A stretch of 64,000 nt of DNA, from the NCBI GenBank assembly GCA_024734555.1, contig JANPWX010000072.1, positions 4,518,872-4,582,871 of the forward strand, given 5' to 3'. Below, in pieces: positions 1-14,285 of this stretch (the first letter of the stretch is position 1; each line of letters starts with the position of its first letter). The DNA is from Trochalopteron elliotii (lineage: Eukaryota; Chordata; Aves; Passeriformes; Leiothrichidae). Position numbers and translations under genes: made by a program. The notes below the pieces were generated by a model. That model saw nothing but the letters and a program-made list of their open reading frames with translations. It had not been told where the DNA came from and searched no databases.

Positions 1-3000
1 ATTTATTCTTTCCCATACAGTTAATGAATACAAACTTGTTTGCTATAGTGATTGTTGATATTATGTTACTGAATAAAGATTTTGCTCTACCAACTCTAGC
101 CTTTAGAAAACATTATTAATGGTAAATTGACTGTTGAACTAAAGCTGGATAACACAAGGAACTGTGTTATCTGAACACAAGTACTGATTTGCACAAATCA
201 AAGAATCCCCAAACTGGATGATGCCTGGAGCTATTTTCAAGAGTGTTTTTTATATGCATGCTGAGTATATTCTATTTTCAGCTGACATCTTAAAGTTGAA
301 GGGAGAGAAAAAAAAAAAACCAACCTGAAAGAGCCATTTCAGGCTAGCTGGAGAAAACCTGTCAGGGTCCCAGTTCCGTTTCCAAGAGCACTTTGGAAAA
401 AACCTCTTCTGCATTCTAAAACAATTAGGAGCTCATGCACCTGAGCTGAATATGTGTAGTTAAGGGACCGAGAGAACCCTAAAAAGGAAACAACAATTTA
501 ACCTCTAGAAGGATTTAACATTTTTCTATTGGTACAGTTGCACAGAACAAATCAAATGTGGGCTTCCCAAGCACAATTTTGATGGACAGAAAAACAACTA
601 CCTTACTCAGACATCCATTACTGACTATAAATAAAGTGTTCTGAGTCTTATCCGTATGAAACAAAACAAAATTACCTTTAAAGCTACCCTGTGCCTCAGG
701 AAAGGTTTTCCCATCATGGTAGCATCACCTCCAAAGCAGGGACAGTCGAGCTGTTGCTTTTGCATTGGGAAATAAGAGCGGTGCAAGAGCGCACCCTCCC
801 TGTCACCGGAGCAAATTGAATTTAGCAAATCCCATTTTCCTGATTAACAGCAGCAAAATCTTGTCATATTCTGTAAGGAGATAAATAAATAAAAAAAAAA
901 TCCTATGCTTGAGTCAATTTAAAGTCTTATTGCTAGATGAGCAACATTCAGTTCCAAGACTCCGCAGGGACTTTTACTTAAACATGAAATAATAATAACA
1001 TAAAAACAAAGTCTATGCAAGATACACAGGGAAAAAGCTTTTTTTCTCCTTCAGATTCAATACTCACCTAGAAAGACACAAGGACAAACTAATTATGAGG
1101 TACTACCGACAGCAATCTGCTGAAACAATGCTGGAAAATTAATTCATGTTCACCATGAATCTTTTTCATAAAACGTCCTTAGAAAGATCCTGCTGAGCCT
1201 CTTTTTACCTCCTGCATCAAAAGGGCCTCTGAAATTTAAATGCATAATGAATGAATAGTGCATTTTGCCTTGGTAATTTAAATAGGATTCCTGCTCAGAG
1301 TATTAGAGTCCTCATAATCAGATGCCTCCCTGCCATTCCGCCCCCATGGTCCTCTCTCCTCTCAAGAGTTCACCAGAGCCAGAAAGCACAGGTTTTTAGT
1401 TCCTACAGAACATAAAGGCTGTAGGGAAAAGGAGAAGGAAGCTGTGATGTGGATGAACAGGTGGGTCATTTTGACAAGTGTTTATAAACCTTTTCTGTCT
1501 TTAAAGTTTGGCTGCCATGACTGTTACAGCCTCAGATACTCCAGGCAGCATCCTGAATCTTGGGGCCTGCCCAGGCATTTCCAAGTCTTCCAATTAAACA
1601 GCTATCTTAGCACCGTCCTGCAGAATGCTGCTGTACACTTGGGTATCTCAGCATTTCCATAATGTTTGATGAAGACACACATGGAGACTTCATCTGGCTG
1701 TTCTGAGCCCGCTGGAGATAGAGACATTGGTGGTAAGAACTACCAGAAAATTCTGCTTCATAGACCATGCTATAATCCAAGGGCACATTAATGACAGATT
1801 TTTCTTTTAAGCATCAAAATTAGAACTGCAGGGAGTGTACAGAGGGAGAAAAAACCCCCTCAACCATATCCTGCATAAGTCTGTGAATGCTGAAGACTAA
1901 GTAACAAGTAAAGTCAGCCTAACAGAGTCTTCTTTTATTTGCAAGTGTTTGAACTCAAGCAGTGCTGTTCTCCTGCAGCTTCATGAAAACAATGTATGTT
2001 TTTAGAATTTATCTATGTGTTTACGTTTTTCTCCTCTGGGAGGAGGAATGTGATTGACGGTGGTATTCACCATCCAGGTTAAAGAGGTGACGATCTGAGC
2101 AGCCAATCTCTGGCCTTAAGTACAAATGTATATAAAGGAGTCAGATTTTTAAAATAAAGTAGAAGCTTTCTCTTGACCTGCTGCATCTGCCTCATTTCTC
2201 GTGTGCCCTGAAACTGGCACAACACAGTTATTGTCCCCTTTGGGACAGTACAGACTATACTAGGACTACAGATTCCAAGTGAAAGCAAATACACTAAAAC
2301 AGTGGAGATAAAAATTATTTCGCGTCATGAAGACCAGACTGTACAAGTAGATGGGAGTGACAGCAACGTTTATTCCATTTACACACAGCAGTCCCGGAGT
2401 AGACCTCTTCCTCCCTGTGGCAGGACCCTTCCCAGTGATGAAGAATTAGCCATTTTCAAGCCACTGCAGACAGCCAGGTGCTACACAGTGAGAATTTAAA
2501 TAGTTTTTGTGCCCAAAGGATTACATTCTTCAAAATGTCAGATGCCCCCCACCCCACCTCTCCTTTACTTTTGAGTTTGGGCCTATCTGTGCCAGTAGGC
2601 GAATGGTCAGGAATAGGAAGCAAGAGCCATAAGGGACCAAGCTAGTATACCAAGCTACGTCAAATTGTGTCCTGAAATTCACATCCAATTTTATCCACTA
2701 AAATGGTCATGGTGCATTCCTTTTTATTCCAGATACCACAAAAGCATCTAACAGGAAACCCAGAATAAGACCCTATGTGTTTCTCCACCAAAATTGAGAA
2801 AGGAAGGCTGACTACCTCAGTCATTCTACAATCCCTAGACAGATTACGTCCAGTCTGATCTTGTACTTGTCACCCAGAGATCTGAAGTGACAGCCAGCTA
2901 GCACATTCAGCATCCCCAGGAGGTAAGTCACTGCTACATCAAAGCCCAAGATCAAAAGTTTGTCAATGCAAGAACAGCGTAAATGGGTGCAAAAAGCTGG

Positions 3001-3660
3001 GTGATGGTATCTGTCATCCCTAATACTTCACAGCATTTTGACAGAGCATCATAAAAGCTAGCTTGTGCTTTGATGAATCTCCAGCTGAAGTAGATTCTCG
3101 GGTGTCAGGAAATTCTTTAAACCTGAATCTAGCTGCTGCCATGACTGAATAAAGAAAACAAGAGGATTATGCTTCTTTCCTTTTTTGTCCATTTCTTTTT
3201 TCATCCCCGCAATGAGGAAAGCCACAAGTGATTTAACCAATAAAACTCTGGACAAGCAATAAAAGGAAATCACTAGCACTAATGGAAACATTTCATCTTT
3301 TTGGTTCACTTCTCAACCCTGTGAGACAAGCCGGTGAATTTAATCACACTGCTAACAAATATGCCCAGATGTCTCTCCTCTTTATAATTTCTAACCCACC
3401 AGCTTTCACTGTTTGGAAGTAGCTATAAATTCTCATTTCCCAGCCCTGTGCTTCATATTTCATCCCATATCTATTTACTCAGTACTACAAAACTCCAACA
3501 CTGTGTACAGGCCACGTTTCCCGTATTTGTAACATTAGGACACTCACCCCATGCATGGTAGTTCTTGTGTCACAGTTACTAGCAAACACAGATAAAATAA
3601 TCTGTTTCCAAAGTTAATCTTCAACTAACTGCACCCCTTTGGCCCAAAAATTTGCACTCA

Positions 3661-3674
3661 GCGCCATCTATTGA
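3661..3674 (-). promoter_or_regulatory. CTCF-like motif
   Basis: The minus strand reads TCAATAGATGGCGC, agreeing with 12 of 14 positions of CCASYAGRKGGCRS, including the core AGATGGCGC. The surrounding GC content is low, so the match stands out. Occupancy is not shown. Confidence 0.4.
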
Positions 3675-3928
3675 TGCTATTCGGGTTCAGAACACCCTGG
3701 CTCAGTCACCGCCTACCATTGAACCACACCACAGGATTGACTGAACAATTTAAATATATAGGTATTAATAGCAGCAGTAGTGGGTTAGGCATGAAAACCA
3801 CTTGATAAATTAGTGTTAAAATTTGCCTCTGTTTCTAATTAGCCCTATTTTGTTATGTGACAGAAATAGAAATGAAATACTGGTATGAGTTTTCCAGATA
3901 AGGACTTTTGGCAGGTATTAGTGGCATT

Positions 3929-3948
3929 AATGCAAAATAATTTGCATT
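3929..3948. promoter_or_regulatory. Palindromic POU/octamer site
   Basis: AATGCAAA-ATAA-TTTGCATT, a perfect inverted repeat with 8-bp arms and a 4-bp spacer. It includes an exact octamer ATTTGCAT at 3940-3947. It lies in a TAAT-rich segment of intergenic DNA. Confidence 0.4.
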
Positions 3949-6900
3949 ATTTTGGCATGCCTTATTAGTATCTTAGGCATCCTAGAGCTGTTCTCAATAC
4001 ATCATACTAGTAGCAGTAACAGTAGTAAGGGGTGATTAAGTCCTTAATAATAGATCTGCATCTTGGCATGTCACAATTCCCTTTCTGCTGGAATGGTTAT
4101 TTTGTATTTCAAGTTACTATCATTAAGTGTTGCGGTCTTGGATTCTGCTTTCTTTTTCTTGGTGGAGATTTTCTTTTCTACATATTCACTCTTGATAAAC
4201 AGTTCAGTCTCAGACTTCTATGATGCATTGTAAGGAACAGCTCTGATTTAGACAGATACAACCTTTAGTTGTTTAAGCAAAACTTAGGCTAATAGGGGCT
4301 TCCAAATGTTACCTCTAAAAAAGCCTTTTCATGATCCTCTCAGCTCCATCAGTACTATTTTACAATTTTTCAGGGAGTGTAAGTAATCTACCTACTCCTG
4401 AATTGCAGAATAAAGACAAACAAGCAAATTTTAATTATCAAAAGTTTCCATGATGAATCTATGCAACTCACTGGAAGGACTTGGCAATTTGAAGTATTTT
4501 GCTGATGTCCTACACAAACCACACCTTCATTTTGTCACCATTGCAAATGCAAGTTGATTGAACTCAAAAGAAAAAAAATATTACCAATAGTAATCATCAT
4601 CATACAGAGAAGATACAAAAATTTGTATTTCTGGATAAGTAATTTATGATTTGGGACTATTCATTTCCAGGGATTATCAACTTCAGAAATCACTAGGTTT
4701 TTACCCATTTCAGTCTATTGGTCCTAGAATTTGCAGATGTATTTGCTCAAGTGCAGGACAAAGCAAAAAACCAAACAATACCTACCTGACTTATGTCCCA
4801 ATCAAAAAACTTCATAAACCCAGCAGAGATAAAGTAAAAAAAAAAAAAAAAGTTATCTTTTTTTGTAGTAACATAGAAAAGTTTAACAAGTACAAGCCCT
4901 ACAGAGGTGAAGTGGTCCAGCAGGACTGACTGAAATTAGAATGGGCTACCTGGGGCCTTGTCCAGTCAGGTTTGCACAACTTCAAAGGATGGAAATTTTA
5001 CTACTAGACTAGAGCACTTGTAATCCCAGTGCTTAACCACTCCTGATTCCTAACCCTCACACCCATACAGCACATTTCCCATAACCTTACACTCCCTGAC
5101 GACTCCTTTTTAACAGAGGAATGGGAGGAAAGCAGCAAATCATTTTGTTCAACCACTAGCAGGAACAGGTCAGAAAACTGTTGCACAGACCTGCCCTGTT
5201 AGCCCCTCATCTGAGAGGCAAACACATCTGCTGAGCTGCCTTGCTTCCCTCCAGGGCCCTTGTGAGGACAGAACAAATCCTGTACTTGCAGCTGGGAACC
5301 TCAACACTGCTCTGCTCATCTACAGAAGACAGCATACACGTGTATGAATGACTGATAGAATGATCTTATTTTCTGTTCCCAAGTCTCCTAGGAAATTTCC
5401 CCATGAGACTAGAGATGATTTGTTGATCTCACTCACAGTTACACAGTGATACCCAAGTGACTCCTATGACCAGGACATGCAAGTCTTAACAAGGGCAAGA
5501 CTGCACCTACTCATTTTGGCTCCTGAAATAAGCCAGATGTGTCCAATGGCAATCCTGAAGGAGTGGATGTAGCCTATCTGAAGATTCAGCTTTTCTTCTC
5601 TGGAAAGGAGGAGCATAAAGCAAGGAATTTTCATACAAAGATTTTCTCAACCGAACATCCATTGAGCATCAGTCCCAAAGTTTTCACTAATAAAAAGTGG
5701 CAATTTTAGCACAGAGGTTATGGACTTCCAGTCTAAATATCGCTTTCATCTTCTCACACAGAAAATCCTGTAATAGGAGCTCCTAAATCCTGTTTTGGTT
5801 TAAATTTGGCAATGAGTCAGTGAAGCATTTATTTGGAAGCCATGCTTTAGTAAATCCATAACCTACTGTTGAACTCTCCTAAGTTACTGAAGCAGGAAGC
5901 ATCTTGCTGCTTCCTAAGAATTCACAGCAGGACATGTCACACTTTGGTGGATAAGGAGAAAATAGCTGGTGTTGGATGAGATACCCTTTTTCTTTCCTGA
6001 CCTGACACACAGACATGCACATATAAGTATGTGCTGCACATAGGCCATCCAAAATTTCTTTTTATACTCAGGCAACAATCTGTCAGTAGAAAAGGATTAT
6101 GAAAAATTGCAAATGGAGAATCCTTAATTGATTTGAAACCAAAAGACTACTGTGCCAGAGGCAGCTCTAAGCCAAAACTTTTGCAGTAGCAGAATGCTGG
6201 GAGTGAGCAGAGCTTTAGACAGGCACTCAGTTAAGGTTCTGAGGCATCCTCGATTTTTCTTCACAGATTTTTCCTGATATCCAAGATGCTTCTTTTCAGG
6301 CCTCTCTTCTACAGCTACTTCCAAAATCCTCCTTTTTTTGGCACATCTGCTTTCCACACCACTTCAAGCCCCAGTCAAAACAGTTTAAGTGCACAAGAGC
6401 AGCCACCTAACCAATGGCTCTGGCATGTCTTACAATTGAAGAATTCAGGTCACGACTTTGGTTTAGTCTAGGTAGTATTAAATATATAACCACACTATAC
6501 TGGCAGCAGTCAGCAAGCACGCAACTTCTTGTCCTTGAGAGCACAGAAGTTAACACATTTACTGCCCCACATGTATACACTGAGTGATCAGTTGCCTGTT
6601 AGCTCACAATTTAGGCTTTTCTTTTTACACACAAATGATGAAGAGCTCACATTGCCTGAAGACATGCTGTACTCCAATGCTGCTCTGACTATTGCTGTGC
6701 CCATTCTCAAGAGGCTGATCCCATGGAAAAAACTGTGCTGATCCAGGAGCATGGTATCAGTGGTCACACTTCTCTCTTCTTAACCTACCTCAGTGCACAG
6801 AAATGGAGTTACAGGGAAAGCCCAATGCAACACCAGCATTGACATCTCTTGTACAGGAATATATCACATCTGAGCTCTTTCTATGATGGAGTCTCTGGGT

Positions 6901-7977
6901 CCCATTCCTCCATTCAATTTCCAGACTCTTCCTTCCACTTCTTAAATCCATGACTAGTTTTGCCTATGAACAGTGTACACCAGGGCTGGGATCAAGGGAG
7001 TACCTCAGATTTTTATCAGAGAACAAGGGTTCAAGGAAGATCCAAAGGCATTAAAGGCAAACTGCTAACAAGGATAGATAGTTGACCAGAATATGTGTGA
7101 AGAATAAAGCAAAATCATCACCTGGGACAGAAAGAGGGAAAAAGTGGAGTCTAGGACAACAGAAGTTACAAAACCAATGCTGCAGCACTTAATCTGTCTG
7201 CAGAGATTATATATCCCTCTGTCAGCCAGGTCCCACTGGCTGTCTTGACAGAAAAAATAATTGTTATTATCCCAGCTACTACTGAGTGGTTATTATTTTC
7301 TCTTCCCACTACTTCTCTGCTTTTCTCCAGCAGATACTCATTAAGACTGACCAAGTATCACAGACCTCTCTGACTGTCAATCCCTAGCCCTGCATTGCTG
7401 TCTATTAAGAACACTTCAGTTCCCTTTCTTGGCATTCATGGATATATATACACACTAGTTCCTTCAAAAGACTCATTTTTTTTAAATTTTTAGAGTCAGT
7501 TGCTGACACTTCAGAGTCCTTTCAGAGGGTTAATAGAACTCAACAAAAAAAGACAAGATACATCCACAATCTTTGAGGAGGCTGAAACCTAGATGAAGAT
7601 TTTGAAAGGAATTTAAAAACTACATGGAAGGACTAGGGAAAAAAGAGTTATTTAAAAATTAAGGGATCCCAAGGAATTAGACAGTTGATCGTCTCTTGAG
7701 AATACTGTGGGCACTACCTCCAGCTCCTGTGTTCTCTTATCAAGGGATCAAATTCACAATTACAAAAGCAACATACATGCTCATTACTCCCTTTAGAAAA
7801 ACATGACCATCCTTTGAGGGCACCCACTCACCTTCCAAACTCATTCTGAAGGTGCTCAGCAGGAACAATTTAAAGCAGATGTCCAAAGTGTACATCAAAG
7901 AAAGGGATGAGGTCAAGTATCACTTCATCCATTCAGTTTCCCATAAAAAAGTACAGAAAAGTGACTGGTCTCCAAAG

Positions 7978-7983
7978 TTTATT
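7978..7983 (-). terminator. poly(A) signal AATAAA, likely main TENT4A end
   Basis: Minus-strand AATAAA in the context TTTTTAATAAACTTTGG, about 2.0 kb after the TENT4A stop, followed within 40 nt by the U-rich TTTTCTGTACTTTTTTATG. Cleavage would be expected near 7955-7968. Confidence 0.55.
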
Positions 7984-8329
7984 AAAAATCAAAGAATAGA
8001 AAACTTTACATAAAAATATGTCAATTTTAGCTTCCACATAGTTGTCCACACAAAAAATTTAAACATTTTTTTAAACCTGTAGCACATAACCACAGTGATA
8101 GCCAGGCCAATTCATTTGGTTCACCATGACTGAAGTGTTACATGATACCACTTTTCAAATGAGTTTTGCTTTAAAATGGACGCTAGTATAAGACACCAAT
8201 TAAAGCCTCTGAAGGCTCTTTAACGTAGTTATGCTCAATATTGCTAGTGTGTGAAGACTAAGCAGTACAGGCTCATGTAACAGCCCTTAGATATTATTTA
8301 TGAATCAGCTCACAATTTTTAGAACTTTT

Positions 8330-8335
8330 TTTATT
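8330..8335 (-). terminator. proximal alternative poly(A) signal AATAAA
   Basis: A second minus-strand AATAAA, about 1.65 kb after the stop, in CACAATAAAAAAAG. The downstream U-rich element is weaker than for the distal signal. It could give a shorter 3' UTR. Confidence 0.35.
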
Positions 8336-9532
8336 GTGATGAGTCTGGAGCATTAAGACAAACTTTCTGCAAACAGATATGCACTACTCTAGTTTGGAAT
8401 GTTGCCCTCTCTCCCCTCAAGGACCTGTTTGTGTTTGACAGATTCAGTAACAACATGAACTACTTCTGCTTCAAAGGCATACAGCATATTAAAAAGCTTC
8501 ATGCTTGACACCTCATTTCAATATTCAGATACCAGTTTTAAAACCTTCTATATCTGTACACAGTATAGATGTCCTGTTAACAGGATTCTTCAGCTTTCTC
8601 TGCTAGTGGACTCAGATAACTCACCTGTAGTTTTCTGTATAGCTTAAGAATTCTCACTTAAAAAAAGGGAAGTCAGAGGGCATGAGATGTGACCTACTCC
8701 CAGGACAATTGTGGTGCTTTAAAAACTCAGGGTTAGGCAGGATGTACATTTTTCAAAAAGTTAAAGACAGTGTTTGTCATGGCAATACACACTTGCATAG
8801 TATACCTGTATGCATCTGTAAATTAAGTGCCAGCCACTCATACTGTGTACAACACTGGGCTGTGCTCTCCTGCAACACATTAAAAGATACTTCGTGTAAT
8901 GCTTAGAGCAGCTGAAGTACTTTTTATATATTTGCTCTTAACAGAACTAATGCATACTACTATACAGATTCCTTAATGGAATCAACATATTTCCTTTCTC
9001 CACATTCCTTAAGCCGGGTACCTCTGTTTAATAGTGTTGTTTCAACCCAAACATTAACAGGTTACGTTACTAAAATGCATCAAAGCATGTAGTTCACAGC
9101 TTTTTAATTTCGTATCAGGACTTGAACCAATCTTTTCCCCATTCCTCTCAAAAGTTTTACCTCTGGTACTACAAATGTTCGATTTGTTGTCTAGTTAAAG
9201 AAAATTAAAACTCATTGGTCAGAGCAAGACGACTGATAGAGGCCAGACAATGAGCTAAAAAACACAGGGTCAAAATGCTTTGGAGCTTAGTAAATTCTTA
9301 AAACTGTAAGCCAAATCGCACTTTCATTGTGAATCAAGAAGCCTCAAATATTACCAAATGTCATGTTTATAACACTGCTCAGACAACCTGCCAAAACTAT
9401 GACCCCAACTTAGATAATGCAACCTGGGAAAGGATCTGTAAATTAAAAAACCTCTTCCCCTTAAATATAACTTATGTGATAATATGAAATTAAATTAAAA
9501 ATTCCAAGTTATTGCACAAATCATACTTCCAA

Positions 9533-9540
9533 TATTTACA
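9533..9540 (-). promoter_or_regulatory. Pumilio response element in TENT4A 3' UTR
   Basis: The minus strand reads TGTAAATA, an exact match to UGUANAUA, the PUM1/PUM2 recognition element, 450 nt after the stop codon. Binding is inferred from the motif only. Confidence 0.4.
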
Positions 9541-9989
9541 GAGAAAAAAAAAAGAACCAGGAGAGCAGCAAATTTAATGTTATGAATTCCCAACGTGATT
9601 TGCTGCAAAGAAAAAAAAAATAATTCCAAGGGGCTGAAGTTTCCTTCACTTCTAAAATAAAAGAAAAGGAACAGGTATAGCCACAGCAAAAAAGCTACAG
9701 CATTTGTAAATGTCCTTGCAGTTCTATTGTCAGAGCTGCTTCGGCACTGAATGAACCATTGTGGGAAGGCAGAAAACAAACTTCCACATTTAATAAGGCT
9801 TCACAGATAAGCACAACTACTTCTTGAAGATGGACTGAACCACCACACAAAGAAACATGCAAAGAAGTCAGCTGCAGATATTTGGCAACACCAATAAAAC
9901 GATGTGCTGGATGCTGGTCTCCATCCCTCAAGTCGAGTGGCACTCACTCAGTTTGTCTTGAACAGGGAAGGTCATTTTGGCACCTGCCA

Positions 9990-10171
<182 letters not shown>

Positions 10172-12009
10172 AAAAAAAAAAAATGAGATAAGCACTCATT
10201 TAGGCATACAACCAGGAAACAAAACATACAGTACCAGTTGTATTTCCTCAACATGTAAGTCACTTCCACAAAACACTGCTTTAAGCAATTGGTCTTTTCA
10301 TGCTTGTTTATTTGTAGCTGTGCAAGTCCCAAGGCACTAACAGCTTACTAAGTGTTTTCTGAAGAAAATGTCCTGCAAATGAAATGGTGTAGCAAAGCAT
10401 CCTTAAACCCCATGGATCTCAGTATGAAACATAATCACTGTACAACCCCCTTATAAAACCAGAGAACTTCCACATGAAATACTAGTTGTGACAGATGTGT
10501 CTGTTTTGGAGTATCTCAGCAAGAGCGTGACCAAGTGAGATACTTCAGTCTTTCAGAAACATCATGGAGAAATGTAAGGGCATGATCACATGAGCAGATG
10601 CATGGGGAGTACGAGTCTGCTTTCCTGACAATCTCAAGTCAGTGACAGGCAAACTAAGTATGGCTTGTGAGGAGCTTGTAAATCCTACTGGTCTGATCAT
10701 CAGGTTACAGAGCTCCTAGACTGTACCTCATATGCGGACCAAGGCAAAACAATGAAGTGATCAGAAATATGGCATAACACTTTCTTTGGGGGATCTCCAA
10801 TAATTTGAAACAAAAACTGCCCAGAAACTTTAGTACCAGCCTGAGTAAACCTACCCCACCATAAGCTACTACAGGCACCTCTACCACTTAATGGCATACG
10901 GTAAGTTGGCTTAATGTGTATGTACCTAAATCAGGTACAAGCATTTCAGAAGATGAAACTGAAAGACTTCCTAAATACTGGTAACACCAATGCAAGCAAC
11001 CTTTCCTGATGTCTGACAGCAATAACTCAACAGTCAACTGATTGCCTGTAACAAGAAATAATTCTAACCTTAAGTGGTTGAACAGGAAAACAGAGCTAAC
11101 ATTTGGGACAATTGCTTAGAACACTGAAGTAGGGATATGAAATACTGCAGGTATTTCATATTCTGTGTTTCCAAACAAGTGTGAAGTAGAAACGAGAACA
11201 TCAAGCCACCATTACAATTGTGTGCACAAAACAAAAAGTTACTGAAAGCATAATTCCATAAGCAACATTTTACTGTCAAACTGTTACTAGAAGAGACACT
11301 GAGCATCCAGAAAGACAAACTGATGAAGACCAGTGTTGAGGAACAACCACAGTTAACTGCAGGGTGGCAAAAAAAAACCTTAAAATGATTTTTGATTTAT
11401 ACAGTGTCCTACAGCAACCTAATCGACCTTCAATGCGCAACTTTTAAACTCAAGATAGACACACCAAGTGTTATTCTCAGACTACCTGTGGCAAAATAAT
11501 TCAAGGACAAACAGAAAAAGGAAACAAGCTGAGAATTTTTCATTCTTAAGAAGCACTACTTCCCAAACATAATTTATTGATGTATGTTTCATAAATAGCT
11601 TCTAGTAGATGTTTGAGCAAGCAAACAACATTAAACTAAAAGATATTAAAATGTTTTATATTTTTGGCAAGTGGTCCTTCAAGCAAACACGCCATGTCAC
11701 ATTCTTGTGCGAAGTTTTCTAGTTCAGTAAGTATCTCTCTGACCCAATTATATATAAACATTTACTTAAAATTACATCAAAATACTAAAAATTACCCTAT
11801 AACAGTAAAACACTAAAAGCAGCCAGTCATCACAGTGATCCTCAACTATATGCTGAAGAAAGGCAGAGGAAAACTTGAGTATTGCTACTGAACAACCAGA
11901 ACAAAACTGATCAAGGAGCATACAAGCTTCCAGGAAGCCAATCCATCCACTTCAGTTGAAAAAGGGAAAAATTTGGGAATGTCTTCCTCAATATGAATGA
12001 GGATTCACC

Positions 12010-12033
12010 AAAAAAAAAAAAAAAAAAAAAAAA
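12010..12033 (+). repeat. A24 homopolymer
   Basis: Uninterrupted run of 24 A on the plus strand, the longest in the window. No retroposed body with a target duplication could be seen to its left, so it is listed as a simple repeat. Confidence 0.9.
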
Positions 12034-14221
12034 TCTACTGGGAGCAGGACGGTAGGTGACCCCAAGATCAAACAGGCAGCACAGCAAGTATGACAAGTGC
12101 ATCTACCTGTATCATAAAAGATGTCATACCCCTTGTTTGCTCAAAAGGTAAATAAACTTTCAGAGAATAATTAATAACCTAGTCAGAATGTGAACTTGAG
12201 CTTGTGATGAAGCATTCTGCATTGTTTGTAGGCCATCAAGATAAACACTGTCAATCTATTGGAGCAGGATCTGAATCCATCAAGTCTTACGACTCATCAC
12301 CTGAGAGAGGTGCTGCTTTAGGAATTTGATTCAGGGATCCTTTCAGTTAGATTTACCAGTTCAGTTGTATTTACCAGTTCTCAACTACATTTTGTTCACT
12401 AGTTTGGTCATTTTTTTTGAAACCATCAGCTTTTAGCATCCTGCATCCTATGCTATGGCATTTCACACCTTAAATGACCATCACATTTAATTTGAGCCTA
12501 CTACAGGATCTATCAGTCCCTGGAGTAAATGATTTGTTGTCATTCTGTTCTCTGACTTTTTCATACACTGCTGATGATGACACAGACCTAGATCCTAATA
12601 CCTCATCTAGTCGAGGTTAAACAACCATTCTTTCTTCACACAGAAGCAATTCCATGTTTCATCACTATTAACATCTTTCCCTATTCTGCTTCCATTTGTG
12701 TTTTGACTTTTCTCTGATGAGGAAAGAAATGGCAAAATCATACTCACTGTTGGTGCTATCTGCTGCTGCTCAGGGCCTACCACTCTCTACAAATTTAAAA
12801 TTATTTCTCTCCCTCCTGGTGCATCACCTTGAGAAGTCCTTCTGCATCCCTTCTCAGGTAGCCCTTAAGGTGTTTCACACCACCTGCAAACTCCACCAGA
12901 CTTCATCCACTGTCTTTTAGATATTAGGCAGCACAAACTCCTGCAGGGCTTTCCTGTGAACTCCATCTTTTACAAAAACTGAATTTTTTTGTTCCTCATT
13001 TTCCAATTAGTTAATTGTTTAAAATGGGACACACATCACCCACTTAAGCTTCTTTCAGAACCTTTGATAAAAGAAATTTACTTCATGTTTTTGGAAATCT
13101 CAAGAGGCTGTATCAAATATCTTACTCCTGTGCACAATCTTCTGGACATTCCCATGTTCAGGATTCACACAATCAGTGAGAGATGACATCTGTAAGCAGA
13201 TGATGTCTAGAGAGATCAGATAATCCAAAAAGAAAACTCTTCATCTGTGATACAACAGAGAAATCTCTGATTTAGAAGTTTCAACTTCTTTGGATCTAGT
13301 TCTCTGGATAGAAAAATCTCTCCCATCTTAAGACTATTGACTTGAGAAATGAATGACAGAATTGGTTTGGTTTTTAGCTGTGTTGAATAATCTGCTACAT
13401 CTGGAAGGTAAACTAAAGAATTCACATTTAAGACACGGTTGGGGGTGGGGAAAAGGCGAAATTCCGCATCACGCACCAGGTTAAAAAGGTTTCCAGGAAA
13501 AAAAAAAAAAACAAACCAACAGAAGATAGAGAAGCAAGCAAACAAAATCCCCAGAACTTAAAGAGAAAAAAAAACAGGAGGAAAAAAAAGAAAATTTCCC
13601 AGGAAAAAAAAACTAAGAAAATAAATCTGTTTGCAATAGAAATACCAAGTAATTACTTGCTAAGGAAATCAAATTTCTATTCTTAAATACTGGCAAATTG
13701 ACTGTACAAAACTGCTGACATTTAAGGAATGCCATTATTCAAAATGAAAATTTATAGCCAAAAATCAATCCCCTACAATTTGAAATAACACAAGTAACAT
13801 AATAGAGCTGAAGTCCAAACATAAACAGGCTTCTGAATTGTTCTGGTCTTTTATTAGTTTGTTGGGGGTTTTTTGCCTAATAGCATTTCTAAAATAAGGA
13901 GAAATCAAAGGCAGAAAAATGTTTCGTGATAAAGTATCTGTACTCAATTTAAAAAGAAATTATAAATACAGTGCTCCAAAATGATTGGTAAGTACTTACA
14001 GAGGTAAAGGAAAAGCTTAGAAAACACATAAGACAGTTTTGAAAGATGACATATTTACTATTCTGTTGTTCAGAGTACAGGATTGAATCTAGTCTGCAGT
14101 TGATCAGACTTGTAATCAAACTCACACCTCAAAACCATTTCATGTGAAATACCAGAGTACTATTCAGTACTACCTTAATGTGCCTTTAACATTTTAAATA
14201 TCCCTTAAATAACCTACCATG

Positions 14222-14285
14222 CATTCAAAATATTAAAATATTCAAAATTTTAAATATTCAAAATATTCAAAACTCAAAATATTTC
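14222..14285. repeat. AT-rich tandem repeat, unit about TATTCAAAA
   Basis: Imperfect head-to-tail copies of a nine-base unit (TATTCAAAA, AATATTAAAA, TTTAAATATTC variants) inside the TENT4A intron. Too short to be more than a minor minisatellite. Confidence 0.6.

Larger units (their letters stand above)
1..7954. other. Intergenic DNA downstream of TENT4A
   Basis: No gene, RNA gene or clear transposon recognised on either strand; all open frames are under 100 codons and look random. In mammals the interval between TENT4A and ADCY2 is a large gene desert, and this may be its start. Stretches rich in TAAT, octamer and ATGCATAAT motifs (about 1225-1310 and 3810-3965) look like conserved non-coding elements, and a CTCF-like site lies at 3661-3674. 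Confidence 0.7.
7960..9989 (-). other. TENT4A: TENT4A 3' UTR (inferred extent)
   Basis: About 2 kb of AT-rich sequence after the stop without any further coding exon. It ends at the first strong poly(A) signal followed by a U/GU-rich stretch. It contains a Pumilio element, several AUUUA pentamers and oligo-U runs around 9545-9620. The stop-proximal part is certain; the distal limit is inferred from the poly(A) signal only. Confidence 0.6.

Noticed and set aside
12480..12960. Region that looks like an old inverted repeat element
   Set aside because: Could not be assigned to CR1 or another family by eye; no ends or duplications seen.
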